A DNA stretch of 64,000 nt from Desulfosporosinus sp. FKB (GTDB taxonomy: Bacteria > Bacillota > Desulfitobacteriia > Desulfitobacteriales > Desulfitobacteriaceae), in assembly GCF_002196705.1 (NCBI RefSeq), contig NZ_NADJ01000040.1, forward strand, positions 62,001-126,000, in the 5' to 3' direction. Shown here in pieces: positions 8,998 to 18,252 of the stretch. The translations under genes and the position numbers were made by a program. The notes under the pieces are model-generated. The model was not told where the DNA came from. It saw only the letters and a list, made by a program, of their open reading frames with translations, and ran no database searches. Position 1 is the stretch's first letter; each line of letters starts with the position of its first letter.

Positions 8998-11733
8998 TTA
9001 TCCTTTGGCTATCGACGGTTTGCCCTGCCAGCTGTTTTTGAGAAGGCGGGCCAGACCAATTAGAATTGAAGGGCCTCCAGCTACGCAAAGAATTAAAATC
9101 CATTGCCAGCTGTGCAGGGCTGTCGTCTTAAAGATAGCTTGTAAAGGCGGCAGATAAATAACACTCAGCTGCATCATTGTCGAAACCAACACCGCCCCAA
9201 CTAAGTAAGGGTTTGAAAAAAGTCCTACTTCAAAGATACTCCGTTCTTCAGAGCGACAATCAAAAACATGGAATAATTGGGAGAACACCAGCGTACTAAA
9301 GGCCATAGTTCGAGCCCCTAACATATTGGCTCCCATAAAGAGCCCGGCAACAAAAACGAAAAGTGTACCCAAACCTATCAAAGTTCCCCTGATGCCTATT
9401 TTACGAGCCAGTCCGCGGGCAAAAATGCTTTCTCCCGGGATTCTCGGAGGACGATTCATGATTTCCGGCTCCGCTCCGTCAACTCCCAGGGCCATGGCAG
9501 GCAAGCCATCGGTTACAAGATTTACCCATAAAATTTGAATAGGCAGGAGAGGCAGGGGCAGCCCGACAAGCGTTGCTAAAAACATGGTTAAAACCTCTCC
9601 CAGATTACAGGAAAGCAAGTAGCGGATAAACTTGCGGATATTATCATAAATTCCCCGTCCTTCTTCCACTGCGGCAACAATGGTCGCAAAGTTATCATCG
9701 CCTAAAACCATAGAAGACGCTTCTTTGGTAACATCTGTTCCGGTCACGCCCATAGACACTCCGATATCCGCTTCCTTGACCGCTGGTGCATCATTAACGC
9801 CATCGCCGGTCATAGCAACAACTTGGCCCTGGTTTTTCAAGGCTCGCACGATTCTTAATTTGTCTTTTGGAGTTACCCGGGCATAAACGGAAATATCCAT
9901 AACCTTTTGGCTGAGATCCTGATCAGACATTCGCTCCAGTTCTTCCCCTGAGATTACTCCGTACTTCCCTTTGAGAATCCCTAATTCATGTCCAACTGCT
10001 TCAGCCGTTAGACGATGATCTCCTGTAATCATGACAGGCTTAACTCCCGCCTGCCGGCATAATTTAATTGCCCGAACTGCACTGGGACGCGGCGGGTCAA
10101 TCATGCCCAATAAACCGACGAAGGTTAACCCCTGTTCAATCCCCTCATCATTCATCTCATATTCCGTTAACGATTTTTCTGCAACTGCCAGAACGCGCAG
10201 AGCATGCCTGGCCATTTCATCATTGGCCCGCATAATGCTTTGCCTGCGTGCGGAAGACAACTCCACAAAACCTTCCGAGGTTAATTCCTGCTTACAAAGC
10301 TGGACAATTTTGTCTGGTGCCCCCTTAACATAAGCTCTGGGCCCCTGCTTTGTCTTATATACCACGCTCATTCGTTTGCGGTCTGAATCGAAGGGCAATT
10401 CTCCAATCCGCTCTTCTTTTCGTTCCAAGACCTCACGCCAGATTCCTGCCTTAGCCGCTGCAACCAAAATCGCGCCCTCAGTTGGGTCACCTTCAATTCC
10501 CCAGGGAGCATCATTAGCTTTGGAGCGAAAGAGGCCTGCAACTTGAGCTCCCTTTTTCGTTAAGATGGCATTATTACATAAAGCAGCAATTTTTAAGCCT
10601 TCATGAAGAGGATCCTTTTCTTTCTCGGGATCGGCACCATAAAAATCCCCCTTGGGATCATAACCTTGGCCGGAAACGGTAATCTTTCTGCCATCCGAAT
10701 AAATTTGACGCACGGTCATTTCATTTTGGGTTAAGGTCCCAGTCTTGTCGGAACAAATCACTGTCGCACAGCCCAAGGTTTCCACTGCAGGAAGTTTGCG
10801 AATAATTGCCTGCCGCTTTACCATTCGTTGAACCCCGACGGCCAGGGCCACAGTGACAATAGCCGGCAAACCCTCGGGAATAGCCGCAACGGCCAGAGAT
10901 ACTCCTGTAAAGAACATCTTATAAAAATCTTCACCCCGCAAAATCCCTGTAGCCACTACAGCTAAACAAACAAGAACACTAATTAAGACTAACCATTTTC
11001 CCAATTCCGCCAAACGTTTTTGTAAAGGGGTTTCTTCCTCTTCCACACTCTGAATCATCCCCGCGATAACACCCATCTCTGTATCCATACCTGTCGCCAC
11101 GACGACACCGGCACCTCGGCCGTTGACGACAGAAGTCCCCATATAGCCCATGTTTCGTCGATCAGCCATGGGGGTCAATTCATCGATAAGAGGTGCGATA
11201 CTCTTACTTACAGGATGAGATTCTCCCGTTAAGGCAGATTCTTCCACTTGAATATTGACGGCCTGAATCCAGCGCACGTCAGCAGGAATGCGATCACCCG
11301 CTTCCAAAAGCACGATGTCCCCGGGGACAAGCTCGGCTGCCGGAATTCGCTGCTCAAGGCCTTCCCTTAGAACCCGCGCTTCCGGAGCCGTGAGGGAACG
11401 TAAGGACTCCATAGAACGCTCGGCACGAAATTCCTGAATAAAGCCCAAAATTGCATTGACAATCAGAATTGTTAAAATCGTAACTGCATCTGCTATTTCT
11501 CCCAAAAGTCCTGAGACTACTGTTGCGGCCAATAAGACCAAAACCATAAAATCTTTAAATTGACCCAAGAACAGAAAAACAGGATGAACTCCCTTTTTTG
11601 CTGCCAGGACATTTTTCCCGACTTCTTGCAAGCGCTTCTGAACTTCTTTAACATTTAACCCTTTACCTGGATGCACATTCAATACCTTGGCCACATCAAC
11701 CCAAGGCAGTACATGCCATGATTGTTGACGCAT
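8998..11733 (-). CDS. P-type cation ATPase, SERCA-like calcium exporter
   Basis: This 911-residue membrane pump belongs to the P2A class. In order: an N-terminal cation-ATPase domain, transmembrane segments from about residue 57, the actuator motif ALTGESHPV near 195, PEGLP in the fourth membrane helix near 290, the phosphorylation loop [13 protein letters not shown] (Asp near 340), the hinge [17 protein letters not shown] near 640, and six C-terminal helices. PEGLP and overall similarity to SERCA-type bacterial pumps point to Ca2+ efflux, though Mn2+ cannot be excluded. The gene is monocistronic; GGAGGAG lies 8 bases before the ATG. Confidence 0.92.
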   Translation of the reverse strand: MRQQSWHVLPWVDVAKVLNVHPGKGLNVKEVQKRLQEVGKNVLAAKKGVHPVFLFLGQFKDFMVLVLLAATVVSGLLGEIADAVTILTILIVNAILGFIQEFRAERSMESLRSLTAPEARVLREGLEQRIPAAELVPGDIVLLEAGDRIPADVRWIQAVNIQVEESALTGESHPVSKSIAPLIDELTPMADRRNMGYMGTSVVNGRGAGVVVATGMDTEMGVIAGMIQSVEEEETPLQKRLAELGKWLVLISVLVCLAVVATGILRGEDFYKMFFTGVSLAVAAIPEGLPAIVTVALAVGVQRMVKRQAIIRKLPAVETLGCATVICSDKTGTLTQNEMTVRQIYSDGRKITVSGQGYDPKGDFYGADPEKEKDPLHEGLKIAALCNNAILTKKGAQVAGLFRSKANDAPWGIEGDPTEGAILVAAAKAGIWREVLERKEERIGELPFDSDRKRMSVVYKTKQGPRAYVKGAPDKIVQLCKQELTSEGFVELSSARRQSIMRANDEMARHALRVLAVAEKSLTEYEMNDEGIEQGLTFVGLLGMIDPPRPSAVRAIKLCRQAGVKPVMITGDHRLTAEAVGHELGILKGKYGVISGEELERMSDQDLSQKVMDISVYARVTPKDKLRIVRALKNQGQVVAMTGDGVNDAPAVKEADIGVSMGVTGTDVTKEASSMVLGDDNFATIVAAVEEGRGIYDNIRKFIRYLLSCNLGEVLTMFLATLVGLPLPLLPIQILWVNLVTDGLPAMALGVDGAEPEIMNRPPRIPGESIFARGLARKIGIRGTLIGLGTLFVFVAGLFMGANMLGARTMAFSTLVFSQLFHVFDCRSEERSIFEVGLFSNPYLVGAVLVSTMMQLSVIYLPPLQAIFKTTALHSWQWILILCVAGGPSILIGLARLLKNSWQGKPSIAKG

Positions 11734-11842
11734 GTCTTAATCTCCTCCTCTTACCCAAAGAACTTAGCTCCTTCCTCTTTGTCCATTTCGTAGTACATGC
11801 TTATTCCGAAGACCGCTGAAAAATGCCTCCGTTGTCCAAGTG

Positions 11843-11851
11843 TGTTATACT
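11843..11851 (+). promoter_or_regulatory. Extended -10 promoter for rqcH
   Basis: TGTTATACT (TGn plus TATACT) lies about 90 bases before the rqcH start. If used, the transcript carries the palindromic element at 11863-11926 in its leader. Confidence 0.5.
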
Positions 11852-11862
11852 AAAAACAATTC

Positions 11863-11926
11863 GCCCCCCACCGAAGCAAGGTAGGGGAACCACTCCCACT
11901 TGTAGAAGCGGGAGTCTTATGATTGG
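11863..11926 (-). repeat. Palindromic dispersed element, copy 1 (rqcH leader)
   Basis: Read on the minus strand this begins CAATCATAAGAC and holds a hairpin with arms ACTCCCACTT / AAGCGGGAGT (11892-11915), then a second imperfect C-rich/G-rich hairpin (CCCCCACC / GGTAGGGG). It shares the left terminus with copies at 32871, 51044 and 55739, and the 11-mer CCCACCGAAGC with the copy at 17566. It ends 4 bases before the rqcH ribosome site. Confidence 0.75.
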
Positions 11927-11943
11927 ACGAAAGGAGATCCCTT

Positions 11944-13791
11944 ATGGCCTTAGACGGTGTGACCCTCGCCTATTTAGTAAAGGAACTTGCTCCCCAGCTC
12001 AAAGGGGCACGTATAGATAAAATCTTTCAACCTGAAAAAGAAGAAATCCATCTTCAGTTGAGGCTGAGCCAAGGCAATAGGAGACTCTTGCTTAACGCTG
12101 GCGCTACCTCTCCACGCTTTCACTTGACTGCTGAAAACAAAAAAAACCCCCCTTCTCCGCCCATGTTCTGCATGATCCTGCGCAAACATCTCGAAGGAGG
12201 AAAAATAATCAGTATCTCTCAACGAGAGCTGGAGCGAGTCATCACCTTTGAAATTCAAAACTACAACGACCGCGGTGATCTCGTTACACTCCATCTCTAT
12301 TTAGAAATCATGGGCAAGCACAGTAATTTAATTCTAGTGGATCAGGGTAGCGGAACAATCCTCGACGGACTCAAACGCTATTCCCACGCCCTTAGCCGCT
12401 ACCGTGAAGTACTTCCCGGGCGCACCTATCTTGCACCTCCCTCTCAAGGAAAGAAACCTCCCCTTAAAGATGAAGAACTCTGGCGACAGACTTTCTCCAT
12501 CGACGATCTCGACCGAAAGATCACAAAACTGCTCCTTACCCATTTCGCAGGAGTCAGTCCGGAATTGGCCCTGGAAATTGCCATTCAAGCCGGCTTATCT
12601 GCTGATACTTACCTCCATCAGTGTGGGGACATTGATTTTTCAAGACTTTTCCAAGCCTATCAAAGGTTATGCAACCCCGAAGATAAGACGGAAATCCAGC
12701 CCTGTCTCTACTATCCTCCTCAACCTAAATCACCTCCTATCGCCTTTACCTTTATTCCTTTTCAACAATACCAAACCTTAAAAAAAGTAAGTCCCGATTC
12801 TTTAAACGAGACTGTTCAGTGTTTTTATAGCGCCAAATCCGTCACCAATAATCTTGAAGCTAAACGAGGCTCACTACGGAAAATCGTCCAGGAACAGCAA
12901 ACTCATCTTCACAAGAAGCTGAACGTCTATGGGGAAGCCATATCCGAAGCAAATTCCAATCTTGCCTATCAACGCTGGGGTGAACTCCTCACCGCCAACC
13001 TCCATCGAATTGCCCCCAGATCGAAGGAAGTTAGCGTTGAAGATTATTATGACCCCGCTCTTTCATCAGTTCTAATACCCCTTGATCCCCATCTTAGTGC
13101 CATCGACAATGCTCAGCGTTACTACAAGCTGTATAACAAAGCAAAGGCCACATTACTAAAAACCCAGCAGTTTCAAGAAGCTGCCCTCGATGAAGCCAAT
13201 TATTTGAATTCCTTGCAAGTCAGTCTGGACCAGGCTTCCACTCTTTCTGAACTTGAGGAAATTTATGTCGAACTTATGGAACAAGGCTACGTAGCAGGTA
13301 AACATTTGCTCAAGGACACCTTCAAGGCGAACAAAAGCGGTTCAAAATCAAAGCCGCGACAGAAACCCAAGGTTAAATCCTCCAAAGAAATGCCTCATCC
13401 TCGCATCTATCGCTCAAGCCAAGACAGAATCATCTATGTTGGGAAAAATAATGCTCAAAACGATTGGCTCTCGCTGCGCAAAGGAAAACCTAATGATCTG
13501 TGGCTGCATGTCAAACAGATCCCCGGTTCTCATGTCCTGGTTCCCCTCGAGGAGGGAGAAGAGTTTCCTGACGACGCTACGTTAGAAGAAGCAGCTGCTT
13601 TAGCCATTTTTTACAGCCAGTCAAGAGGTTCTTCCCAGGTTCCCGTCGATTATACCCATGTAAAACAACTTAAAAAGCCCAACTCTGCCAAGCCTGGTAT
13701 GGTCGTCTACGAGCAGAATTGGACCTTATATCTTACCCCCAAGCCAGAAATCCTGGAACGATTGCTGGCAACAGAAGAGGGGATAGAGTGA
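11944..13791 (+). CDS. rqcH: Ribosome quality control factor RqcH (NFACT family)
   Basis: RqcH/Rqc2 binds stalled 60S/50S-type subunits with peptidyl-tRNA and recruits tRNA-Ala to add C-terminal alanine tails as a degradation mark. Of 615 residues, the N-terminal NFACT-N domain starts MALDGVTLAYLVKEL, a coiled-coil middle spans roughly 290-430, and the NFACT-R domain (NDWLSLRKGKPNDLWLHVKQ, then PGSHVLV) lies near 505-530. An earlier in-frame TTG at 11923 was rejected because AAAGGAG is ideally placed for the ATG at 11944. The motif usually Asp97-Arg98 reads Glu97-Arg98 here. Older annotations call this family fibronectin-binding protein. Confidence 0.93.
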   Translation: MALDGVTLAYLVKELAPQLKGARIDKIFQPEKEEIHLQLRLSQGNRRLLLNAGATSPRFHLTAENKKNPPSPPMFCMILRKHLEGGKIISISQRELERVITFEIQNYNDRGDLVTLHLYLEIMGKHSNLILVDQGSGTILDGLKRYSHALSRYREVLPGRTYLAPPSQGKKPPLKDEELWRQTFSIDDLDRKITKLLLTHFAGVSPELALEIAIQAGLSADTYLHQCGDIDFSRLFQAYQRLCNPEDKTEIQPCLYYPPQPKSPPIAFTFIPFQQYQTLKKVSPDSLNETVQCFYSAKSVTNNLEAKRGSLRKIVQEQQTHLHKKLNVYGEAISEANSNLAYQRWGELLTANLHRIAPRSKEVSVEDYYDPALSSVLIPLDPHLSAIDNAQRYYKLYNKAKATLLKTQQFQEAALDEANYLNSLQVSLDQASTLSELEEIYVELMEQGYVAGKHLLKDTFKANKSGSKSKPRQKPKVKSSKEMPHPRIYRSSQDRIIYVGKNNAQNDWLSLRKGKPNDLWLHVKQIPGSHVLVPLEEGEEFPDDATLEEAAALAIFYSQSRGSSQVPVDYTHVKQLKKPNSAKPGMVVYEQNWTLYLTPKPEILERLLATEEGIE

Positions 13792-13792
13792 G

Positions 13793-13842
13793 TAAAAAAA
13801 CAGCGCAGAAATTTCCAAAGTGAAATTTCTGCGCTGTTTTTT
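13793..13842. terminator. Strong bidirectional terminator between rqcH and mnmM
   Basis: A perfect 15-bp stem (CAGCGCAGAAATTTC / GAAATTTCTGCGCTG) is flanked by A7 on one side and T6 on the other, so it works on both strands for convergent genes. Confidence 0.9.
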
Positions 13843-14407
13843 ATCTCGGGAGAACCTTTTCAATACAAAGAAGTTCAGGAGGATTATTAACCTGATTGGT
13901 CAAGCATATATGAGCAACATTATAGGTTTTTTGATTTAAGGTTGAGGCAAAAGCGGCTAGAGCTTCTTGCTCCTCTCTTCCCCGTTCATGTCCCGGGTAG
14001 ATAACCAATAAAATAAGGCCATCGGGCTCCAGAAGATCTAAACATTTCTGAACAGCTTGGAGAGTAGTGTCTTTTTGGGTTGTTATTTCATGATCTCCTT
14101 TAGGAAGATAACCAAGATTAAACATAAATAAGCGAATTGGCTCCTTGATGTAAGAATCAATGGTCTCATGCCCATCACGAATTAAGACAGCTCTGTCCTG
14201 AAGCTTTAATTGCTGCAGCTTCTCCCTGGTATTTGTAATTGCCTCTTCTTGAATATCGAAAGCATAAACCTTTCCTTCTTCCCCAACTAAGTCGCATAAG
14301 AAAGTGGTATCATTGCCGTTACCCATTGTGCAATCAACCGCTTTGTCTCCCTGCTTTAATTTTAACTGACAAATTTGCTTTGCTAATTCAACAACGTTCT
14401 TAAACAT
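13841..14407 (-). CDS. mnmM: tRNA wobble-uridine methyltransferase, MnmM/YtqB family
   Basis: This is a class I SAM-dependent methyltransferase of 188 residues. Motif I is DCTMGNGNDTTFL near residue 26, the acidic motif is AFDIQ near 50, and the family-specific FNLGYLPKGDH lies near 100. In Bacillus subtilis YtqB (renamed MnmM) makes the last methylation of mnm5s2U34 in tRNA. The ATG at 14407 gives a protein aligned with relatives; a TTG six codons upstream is possible. The gene has its own promoter and ends in the terminator shared with rqcH. Confidence 0.85.
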   Translation of the reverse strand: MFKNVVELAKQICQLKLKQGDKAVDCTMGNGNDTTFLCDLVGEEGKVYAFDIQEEAITNTREKLQQLKLQDRAVLIRDGHETIDSYIKEPIRLFMFNLGYLPKGDHEITTQKDTTLQAVQKCLDLLEPDGLILLVIYPGHERGREEQEALAAFASTLNQKTYNVAHICLTNQVNNPPELLCIEKVLPR

Positions 14408-14461
14408 GTTCCTTTTGCCATTCAAGAATAATCACTTCTTCATTAAAGATTCACACAACTG

Positions 14462-14478
14462 AAGTGAACTTGTTATGT
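14462..14478 (-). repeat. Fragment of the dispersed element (right end)
   Basis: The minus-strand sequence CATAACAAGTTCACTT is identical over 16 bases to the right end of the composite element at 32871-33090. It lies just downstream of the mnmM -10 box. One 16-base match alone could be chance; the match to an element end makes descent plausible. Confidence 0.4.
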
Positions 14479-14481
14479 ATA

Positions 14482-14509
14482 ATTATACTCGAGGTGACGA
14501 TGATAACAA
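14482..14509 (-). promoter_or_regulatory. SigA-type promoter of mnmM
   Basis: On the minus strand -35 TTGTTA (14509-14504), a 16-base spacer and -10 TATAAT (14487-14482) lie about 75 bases before the mnmM ATG. Confidence 0.65.
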
Positions 14510-14532
14510 GTTTCCAGCTCAATCCCCGAATG

Positions 14533-15216
14533 TTATTTAGACTCTCGATTTTCCTCCGCAGCAATCTGCCATTGAGTGCGAGCCATATTTAAGATCTTTG
14601 CTTCTTCATTACGCTTTGGATGTTCAATAATTTTGGAAAAATAGGAAACGGCTTTGGTATATTGGCCAAGTCGGCGACTTAGCTCCCCGATCATAAATAA
14701 GACTCGCAGTTCAGACATTGAGGTCCCATTAAAATCTGAATAAAGATAAGATTCTTCATATTCCTGAAGGGCTAACTGCAAAAACCGCTGTTCGTCGTTT
14801 TGCCTATTTTCCGTTCTGTATATCCAAGCCAACCGCAAACACAAACCAGCTAATACGGAATGCTTTTCTTTCTTCAAGGTAGCAGAGTATATCGCTAATT
14901 TTAGGGTTTCAATACCTTTAGCAGTATCCCGGAGCTGCCCAAGATCGTGCTTTCTCCATTCATAGGATATTTTGGCTTTAATGATTTCTTTGGTACCTGA
15001 AGGAAAGGTCTCGGAGAAATCATCTGAAAAGGCAAACCCACATTCCGGACAAACTCTAACATAGTAAAGATGCGGATTAGGTGTACCCTCTTTGTAATGG
15101 GGACAAAAGTCACTATCAATTTTATAGGGAACAGCCGACCTGGAACGTACTTTCAGGCTGCTAAAACTATGTCCGCAGCAAAGACAGTTTACTTCTTTTT
15201 CATAAAAAGCTTCCAT
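14533..15216 (-). CDS. DUF2225 protein, zinc-ribbon plus helical repeats
   Basis: This 227-residue soluble protein of unknown function belongs to family DUF2225. The N-terminal third carries two Cys pairs, CLCCGHSF near residue 10 and CPECGF near 57, that should form a zinc ribbon. The rest is helical and TPR-like (LRLAWIYR, ALQEYEESY, MIGELSRRLGQYTKAVSYF). An ATG 27 codons upstream exists, but AAAGGAG lies 10 bases before the ATG at 15216, and a TATAAT box at 15271-15276 falls inside the longer frame, so the shorter form was chosen. Confidence 0.8.
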   Translation of the reverse strand: MEAFYEKEVNCLCCGHSFSSLKVRSRSAVPYKIDSDFCPHYKEGTPNPHLYYVRVCPECGFAFSDDFSETFPSGTKEIIKAKISYEWRKHDLGQLRDTAKGIETLKLAIYSATLKKEKHSVLAGLCLRLAWIYRTENRQNDEQRFLQLALQEYEESYLYSDFNGTSMSELRVLFMIGELSRRLGQYTKAVSYFSKIIEHPKRNEEAKILNMARTQWQIAAEENRESK

Positions 15217-15270
15217 TATATTCGCACTCCTTTTTGGGGAACCCATGACGTTACTGTAAGAAAAAACTTT

Positions 15271-15276
15271 ATTATA
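15271..15276 (-). promoter_or_regulatory. Candidate -10 box for the DUF2225 gene
   Basis: A minus-strand TATAAT lies 55 bases before the chosen start; the -35 match 17 bases upstream is poor. Confidence 0.35.
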
Positions 15277-15451
15277 GATGTTTAATTTCGACTCCATTAG
15301 CTATAATTCCTGCATATTTTACAAATCCAGTCCCTTGAATCCAAAAGATGGTTTATTTTCATGCTTATGGTTTAACATTTTTTTAATAGAAACTATATAG
15401 CTGATGAGCAAATCTAAGCTATAATAGTGTATGGACATTCTTCGGTTTTCC

Positions 15452-15479
15452 AAAGCCCCTCACAACGAGGGGACTTTTT
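15452..15479 (+). terminator. Terminator-like hairpin in the leader of the PBP gene
   Basis: AAAG-CCCCTC / GAGGGG-ACTTTTT forms a short hairpin followed by five T. It lies about 30 bases after a TATAAT box (15420-15425) and 60 bases before the penicillin-binding protein gene. It could end a short leader RNA or act as an attenuator. The rest of the 240-base gap (15298-15539) is A/T-rich with no other feature seen. Confidence 0.5.
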
Positions 15480-15539
15480 GTAAATAAGAAACGATCTTTG
15501 TTCAACGGTTGACTAAAGAAGGGCAGGTAGAAGACAGCT

Positions 15540-17564
15540 TTGAAAATACAAAATAAACGTGTAACCTATTTTTCACGTAGCCGTTGGGTTCCATTATTCT
15601 TAGGAATTTTAATGCTTTTAGTCTTAGGCAGACTTATAGACTTGCAAATAGTTCAGGCTTCCGATCTCAAACAAAAAGGCATTGAGCGACGAACAAACGA
15701 TGAAAATGTCCGACCCCAAAGAGGTGCTATTTTTGATGCTCAAGGAAATGTTTTAGCTCAAAGCATTCCCGTTAAAGAAGTTTATGCAGATCCCAAAACG
15801 TTGAATGACTTAATTTCCACGAAACAATTTAAAAGCACTAAAGAAGACGTTGCTAAAAAACTTGCAAGTCTCCTAGGGATCGAGCCCCAGAACATATTAT
15901 CCGACCTTAATAAAACTAACCTTTCTTGGATTAGTCTGGCACATCACGTTGATGTTCAAAAAGCAGATCAGATTATGGCCTTAAAAATCCCTGGAGTCGG
16001 CCTGACTGATGAAGAGAAACGCGTAAATCCTATGGGTAGTTTTGCAGCCTCAGCACTTGGCATAGTAACTCAAGACGGTCATGGCGTGGAAGGTTTAGAA
16101 AACTATTACGACAAAGAGTTGTATGGTAAGCCGGGTTTTATCTCCCAAGAAGAAGATACCCGCGCGCGTTCCATTTTAGGTGCTCCTTCACAGGGAGAAC
16201 CTCCAATTCCCGGCGACAACCTTACATTAACCCTTGATTCAACCATTCAATATTTAATTGAACAGCAACTTGACGGTTTAGAGCAAACAACTAAGGCTAA
16301 GAGTGTAACAATTTTAGCGATGGATCCGAAAACAGGCCGTATTCTGGGTATGGGATCTCGTCCAACCTTTGATCCCTCCAATTATCAAAAAGTAACCCCT
16401 GATGTCCGCCGCAACCTTGCCATCAGCATGACCTATGAACCAGGGTCCACTTTTAAGACCGTTACGGGCTCAGCCGCTTTGGAAGAAGGAGTTATAGCCC
16501 CGGATTCAGTATTCTTTGACCCAGGGTATCTTCAAGTGGGCCCTAAGGTAATCACGAACTGGGACTCTAATATAGCGTCCCGAGGAAACACAACCTTTAC
16601 CCAAGGGATGCAATCCTCCTCCAACGTTGTTCTTGCGCAAGTTGGCATGAAACTAGGGATGAACGCCTTTTATACTTATCTCAGAGCCTTTGGATTTGGT
16701 TCTAAAACCGGCATTGATATTTCAGGTGAAGAAAGTGGTATTCTTGTTCCTCAGAACAAAGCCCGAGAACTTGACCTTGCAACCATGTCCTTCGGCCAGG
16801 CAAATTCAGTAACACCTATTCAATTATTAACGGCTATTTCAGCTATTGCTAACGGAGGAACTCTTTACAAGCCCTATATTGTTGACAAAATTACAACACC
16901 CGATGGACAGTTAGTCAAACAGCAAAAACCGACATCGGTTCGACAGGTTATTTCTAAAGAAACTGCGACTCAAATGACACAAGTCTTAGAGCAGGTTGTT
17001 AACAACGGAACCGGGTATCTGGCCAAAATCCCGGGAATTAATGTAGCTGGTAAGACAGGAACTGCCCAAAAAATCGATCCGTCCACAGGGGATTATTCAA
17101 GTACGGATTATATTGCTTCATTTGCAACTTATGCCCCCGCTGAAAATCCTAAAATTGCCTTGTTAGTTATTGTAGATACCCCCAAAATGGCGGATGGAGA
17201 ACATGATGGCGGTCCTATCTGCGCCCTTCCGGCCAAAGCCATCCTCGAGGGAGCTCTGCAATATTACGGCATTCCGGTAGCGAGCAATACCCAAAGCAAT
17301 GTCTCAATTTCTCCCACCGAAGCCTCTGTTCGTCCCTCTCCGAAACCTGTAACACCTGAACGCACACCAAGTGCCGAGGAAACCGTTGTCCCTGATTTAA
17401 CCGGACTCACCATGCGTCAAGCCGGAATTGTCTTAGAAAAATCAGAACTTCACTTTAGTTTTTCAGGAAGCGGCCTGGCAAATCAGCAGTCACTCCCTGC
17501 CGGAAAAGTAGTCACCAAAGGAACAACGGTTACTGTCACCTTTTCTCCCCTAGCATCTCCGTAA
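15540..17564 (+). CDS. SpoVD-like class B penicillin-binding protein with one PASTA domain
   Basis: This peptidoglycan transpeptidase of 674 residues has one N-terminal membrane anchor (about 17-37). A PBP dimerisation domain spans about 55-215. The transpeptidase follows with all three motifs: STFK at 303-306, SSN at 360-362 and KTG at 505-507. A Ser/Pro-rich linker leads to one PASTA domain (about 615-672). A single C-terminal PASTA and this length resemble SpoVD, the spore-cortex transpeptidase, but spoVD normally sits in the mraW-murE region, not alone. The start is TTG with a weak ribosome site (GGCAGGTAG), so the exact start is uncertain. Confidence 0.88.
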   Translation: MKIQNKRVTYFSRSRWVPLFLGILMLLVLGRLIDLQIVQASDLKQKGIERRTNDENVRPQRGAIFDAQGNVLAQSIPVKEVYADPKTLNDLISTKQFKSTKEDVAKKLASLLGIEPQNILSDLNKTNLSWISLAHHVDVQKADQIMALKIPGVGLTDEEKRVNPMGSFAASALGIVTQDGHGVEGLENYYDKELYGKPGFISQEEDTRARSILGAPSQGEPPIPGDNLTLTLDSTIQYLIEQQLDGLEQTTKAKSVTILAMDPKTGRILGMGSRPTFDPSNYQKVTPDVRRNLAISMTYEPGSTFKTVTGSAALEEGVIAPDSVFFDPGYLQVGPKVITNWDSNIASRGNTTFTQGMQSSSNVVLAQVGMKLGMNAFYTYLRAFGFGSKTGIDISGEESGILVPQNKARELDLATMSFGQANSVTPIQLLTAISAIANGGTLYKPYIVDKITTPDGQLVKQQKPTSVRQVISKETATQMTQVLEQVVNNGTGYLAKIPGINVAGKTGTAQKIDPSTGDYSSTDYIASFATYAPAENPKIALLVIVDTPKMADGEHDGGPICALPAKAILEGALQYYGIPVASNTQSNVSISPTEASVRPSPKPVTPERTPSAEETVVPDLTGLTMRQAGIVLEKSELHFSFSGSGLANQQSLPAGKVVTKGTTVTVTFSPLASP

Positions 17565-17565
17565 C

Positions 17566-17629
17566 GGGTCCTCCCACCGAAGCCCCGATGTTCAGCTTTA
17601 GCTGAACGAGTTCACTGTTAGGGTCCTCC
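17566..17629 (+). repeat. Palindromic dispersed element, copy 2, flanked by 9-base direct repeats
   Basis: The core GAAGCCCCGATGTTCAGC...GCTGAACGAGTTCACT contains an 8-bp stem GTTCAGCT / AGCTGAAC. The direct repeat GGGTCCTCC occurs at 17566-17574 and 17621-17629. The element fills the whole gap between the convergent PBP and amidase genes; the right copy of the direct repeat lies in the last codons of the amidase gene. Confidence 0.75.
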
Positions 17630-18076
17630 AAGTGCTTCAAACTCAAGCTTCTTTTTTAGAGAATTCAAGGAGAAGTTTCGTCCCGGACATTCCGTAGCTG
17701 CTCCAGGCACATCCCGATGGAGCTCTACGTCATCAAGGCCTAAGTTATAATCCTGCAGCAGCTGTACGACTTTTTTCACTAACCCATTGAGTTGAGCTTC
17801 AGGTACATCTGTTTCACCAAAATTCCCCACCAAGCAAACTCCAATACCAATAGAATTTCGCTTACCTGCTTTGCAATGTGCCCCCTGTTGGGACAAGGGC
17901 CTTCCAGCTTGACAGTCTCCATCAGGCATGATGACAAAATTATATCCGATGTCTTTCCATCCCTTGGCTTTATGCCACTCTCGTATTATTTCACAATCGA
18001 CAGGAACGCTCTTTCCTCCACGACGCACTGTCGTCGGACTTGCCGTATGATGAATCACGATCTTTTGCCAATCCAT
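17618..18076 (-). CDS. N-acetylmuramoyl-L-alanine amidase (Amidase_2)
   Basis: This 152-residue enzyme is of the T7 lysozyme/PGRP type and cleaves the amide bond between muramic acid and L-alanine in peptidoglycan. The zinc ligands are visible: His in IHHTAS (residue 9 or 10), His120 in ELHRDVPGAATECPG, and Cys130 in the same motif. There is no signal peptide and no cell-wall binding domain, so it acts in the cytoplasm, after lysis, or by another export route. It stands alone, convergent with the PBP gene. Phage origin is possible for this family, but no phage genes are near. Confidence 0.88.
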   Translation of the reverse strand: MDWQKIVIHHTASPTTVRRGGKSVPVDCEIIREWHKAKGWKDIGYNFVIMPDGDCQAGRPLSQQGAHCKAGKRNSIGIGVCLVGNFGETDVPEAQLNGLVKKVVQLLQDYNLGLDDVELHRDVPGAATECPGRNFSLNSLKKKLEFEALGGP

Positions 18077-18185
18077 TTCGGATCCCCCTTCATAGTCTTT
18101 AAATTATGATTTATGCGTTTACCTTCGATCAAGTGAGAAAAAATAGTTTCCAGTACCTTCAAATCTTCAATCATAGTACAAAACG

Positions 18186-18219
18186 AAAAAGTATCGGTTG
18201 CCTGAACCGATACTTTTTT
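18186..18219 (-). terminator. Terminator after the phosphodiesterase-family gene
   Basis: A perfect stem AAAAAGTATCGGTT / AACCGATACTTTTTT has a 5-base loop and T runs on both strands. It lies 34 bases after the minus-strand gene. Confidence 0.85.
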
Positions 18220-18252
18220 CTTCCTATGTAAACTTTTGGGCAATAATGTCCA

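Noticed and set aside
18055-18243. A 62-codon minus-strand frame upstream of the amidase
   Set aside because: It starts beside a terminator stem, is rich in unrelated residues and overlaps the amidase start; no good ribosome site.
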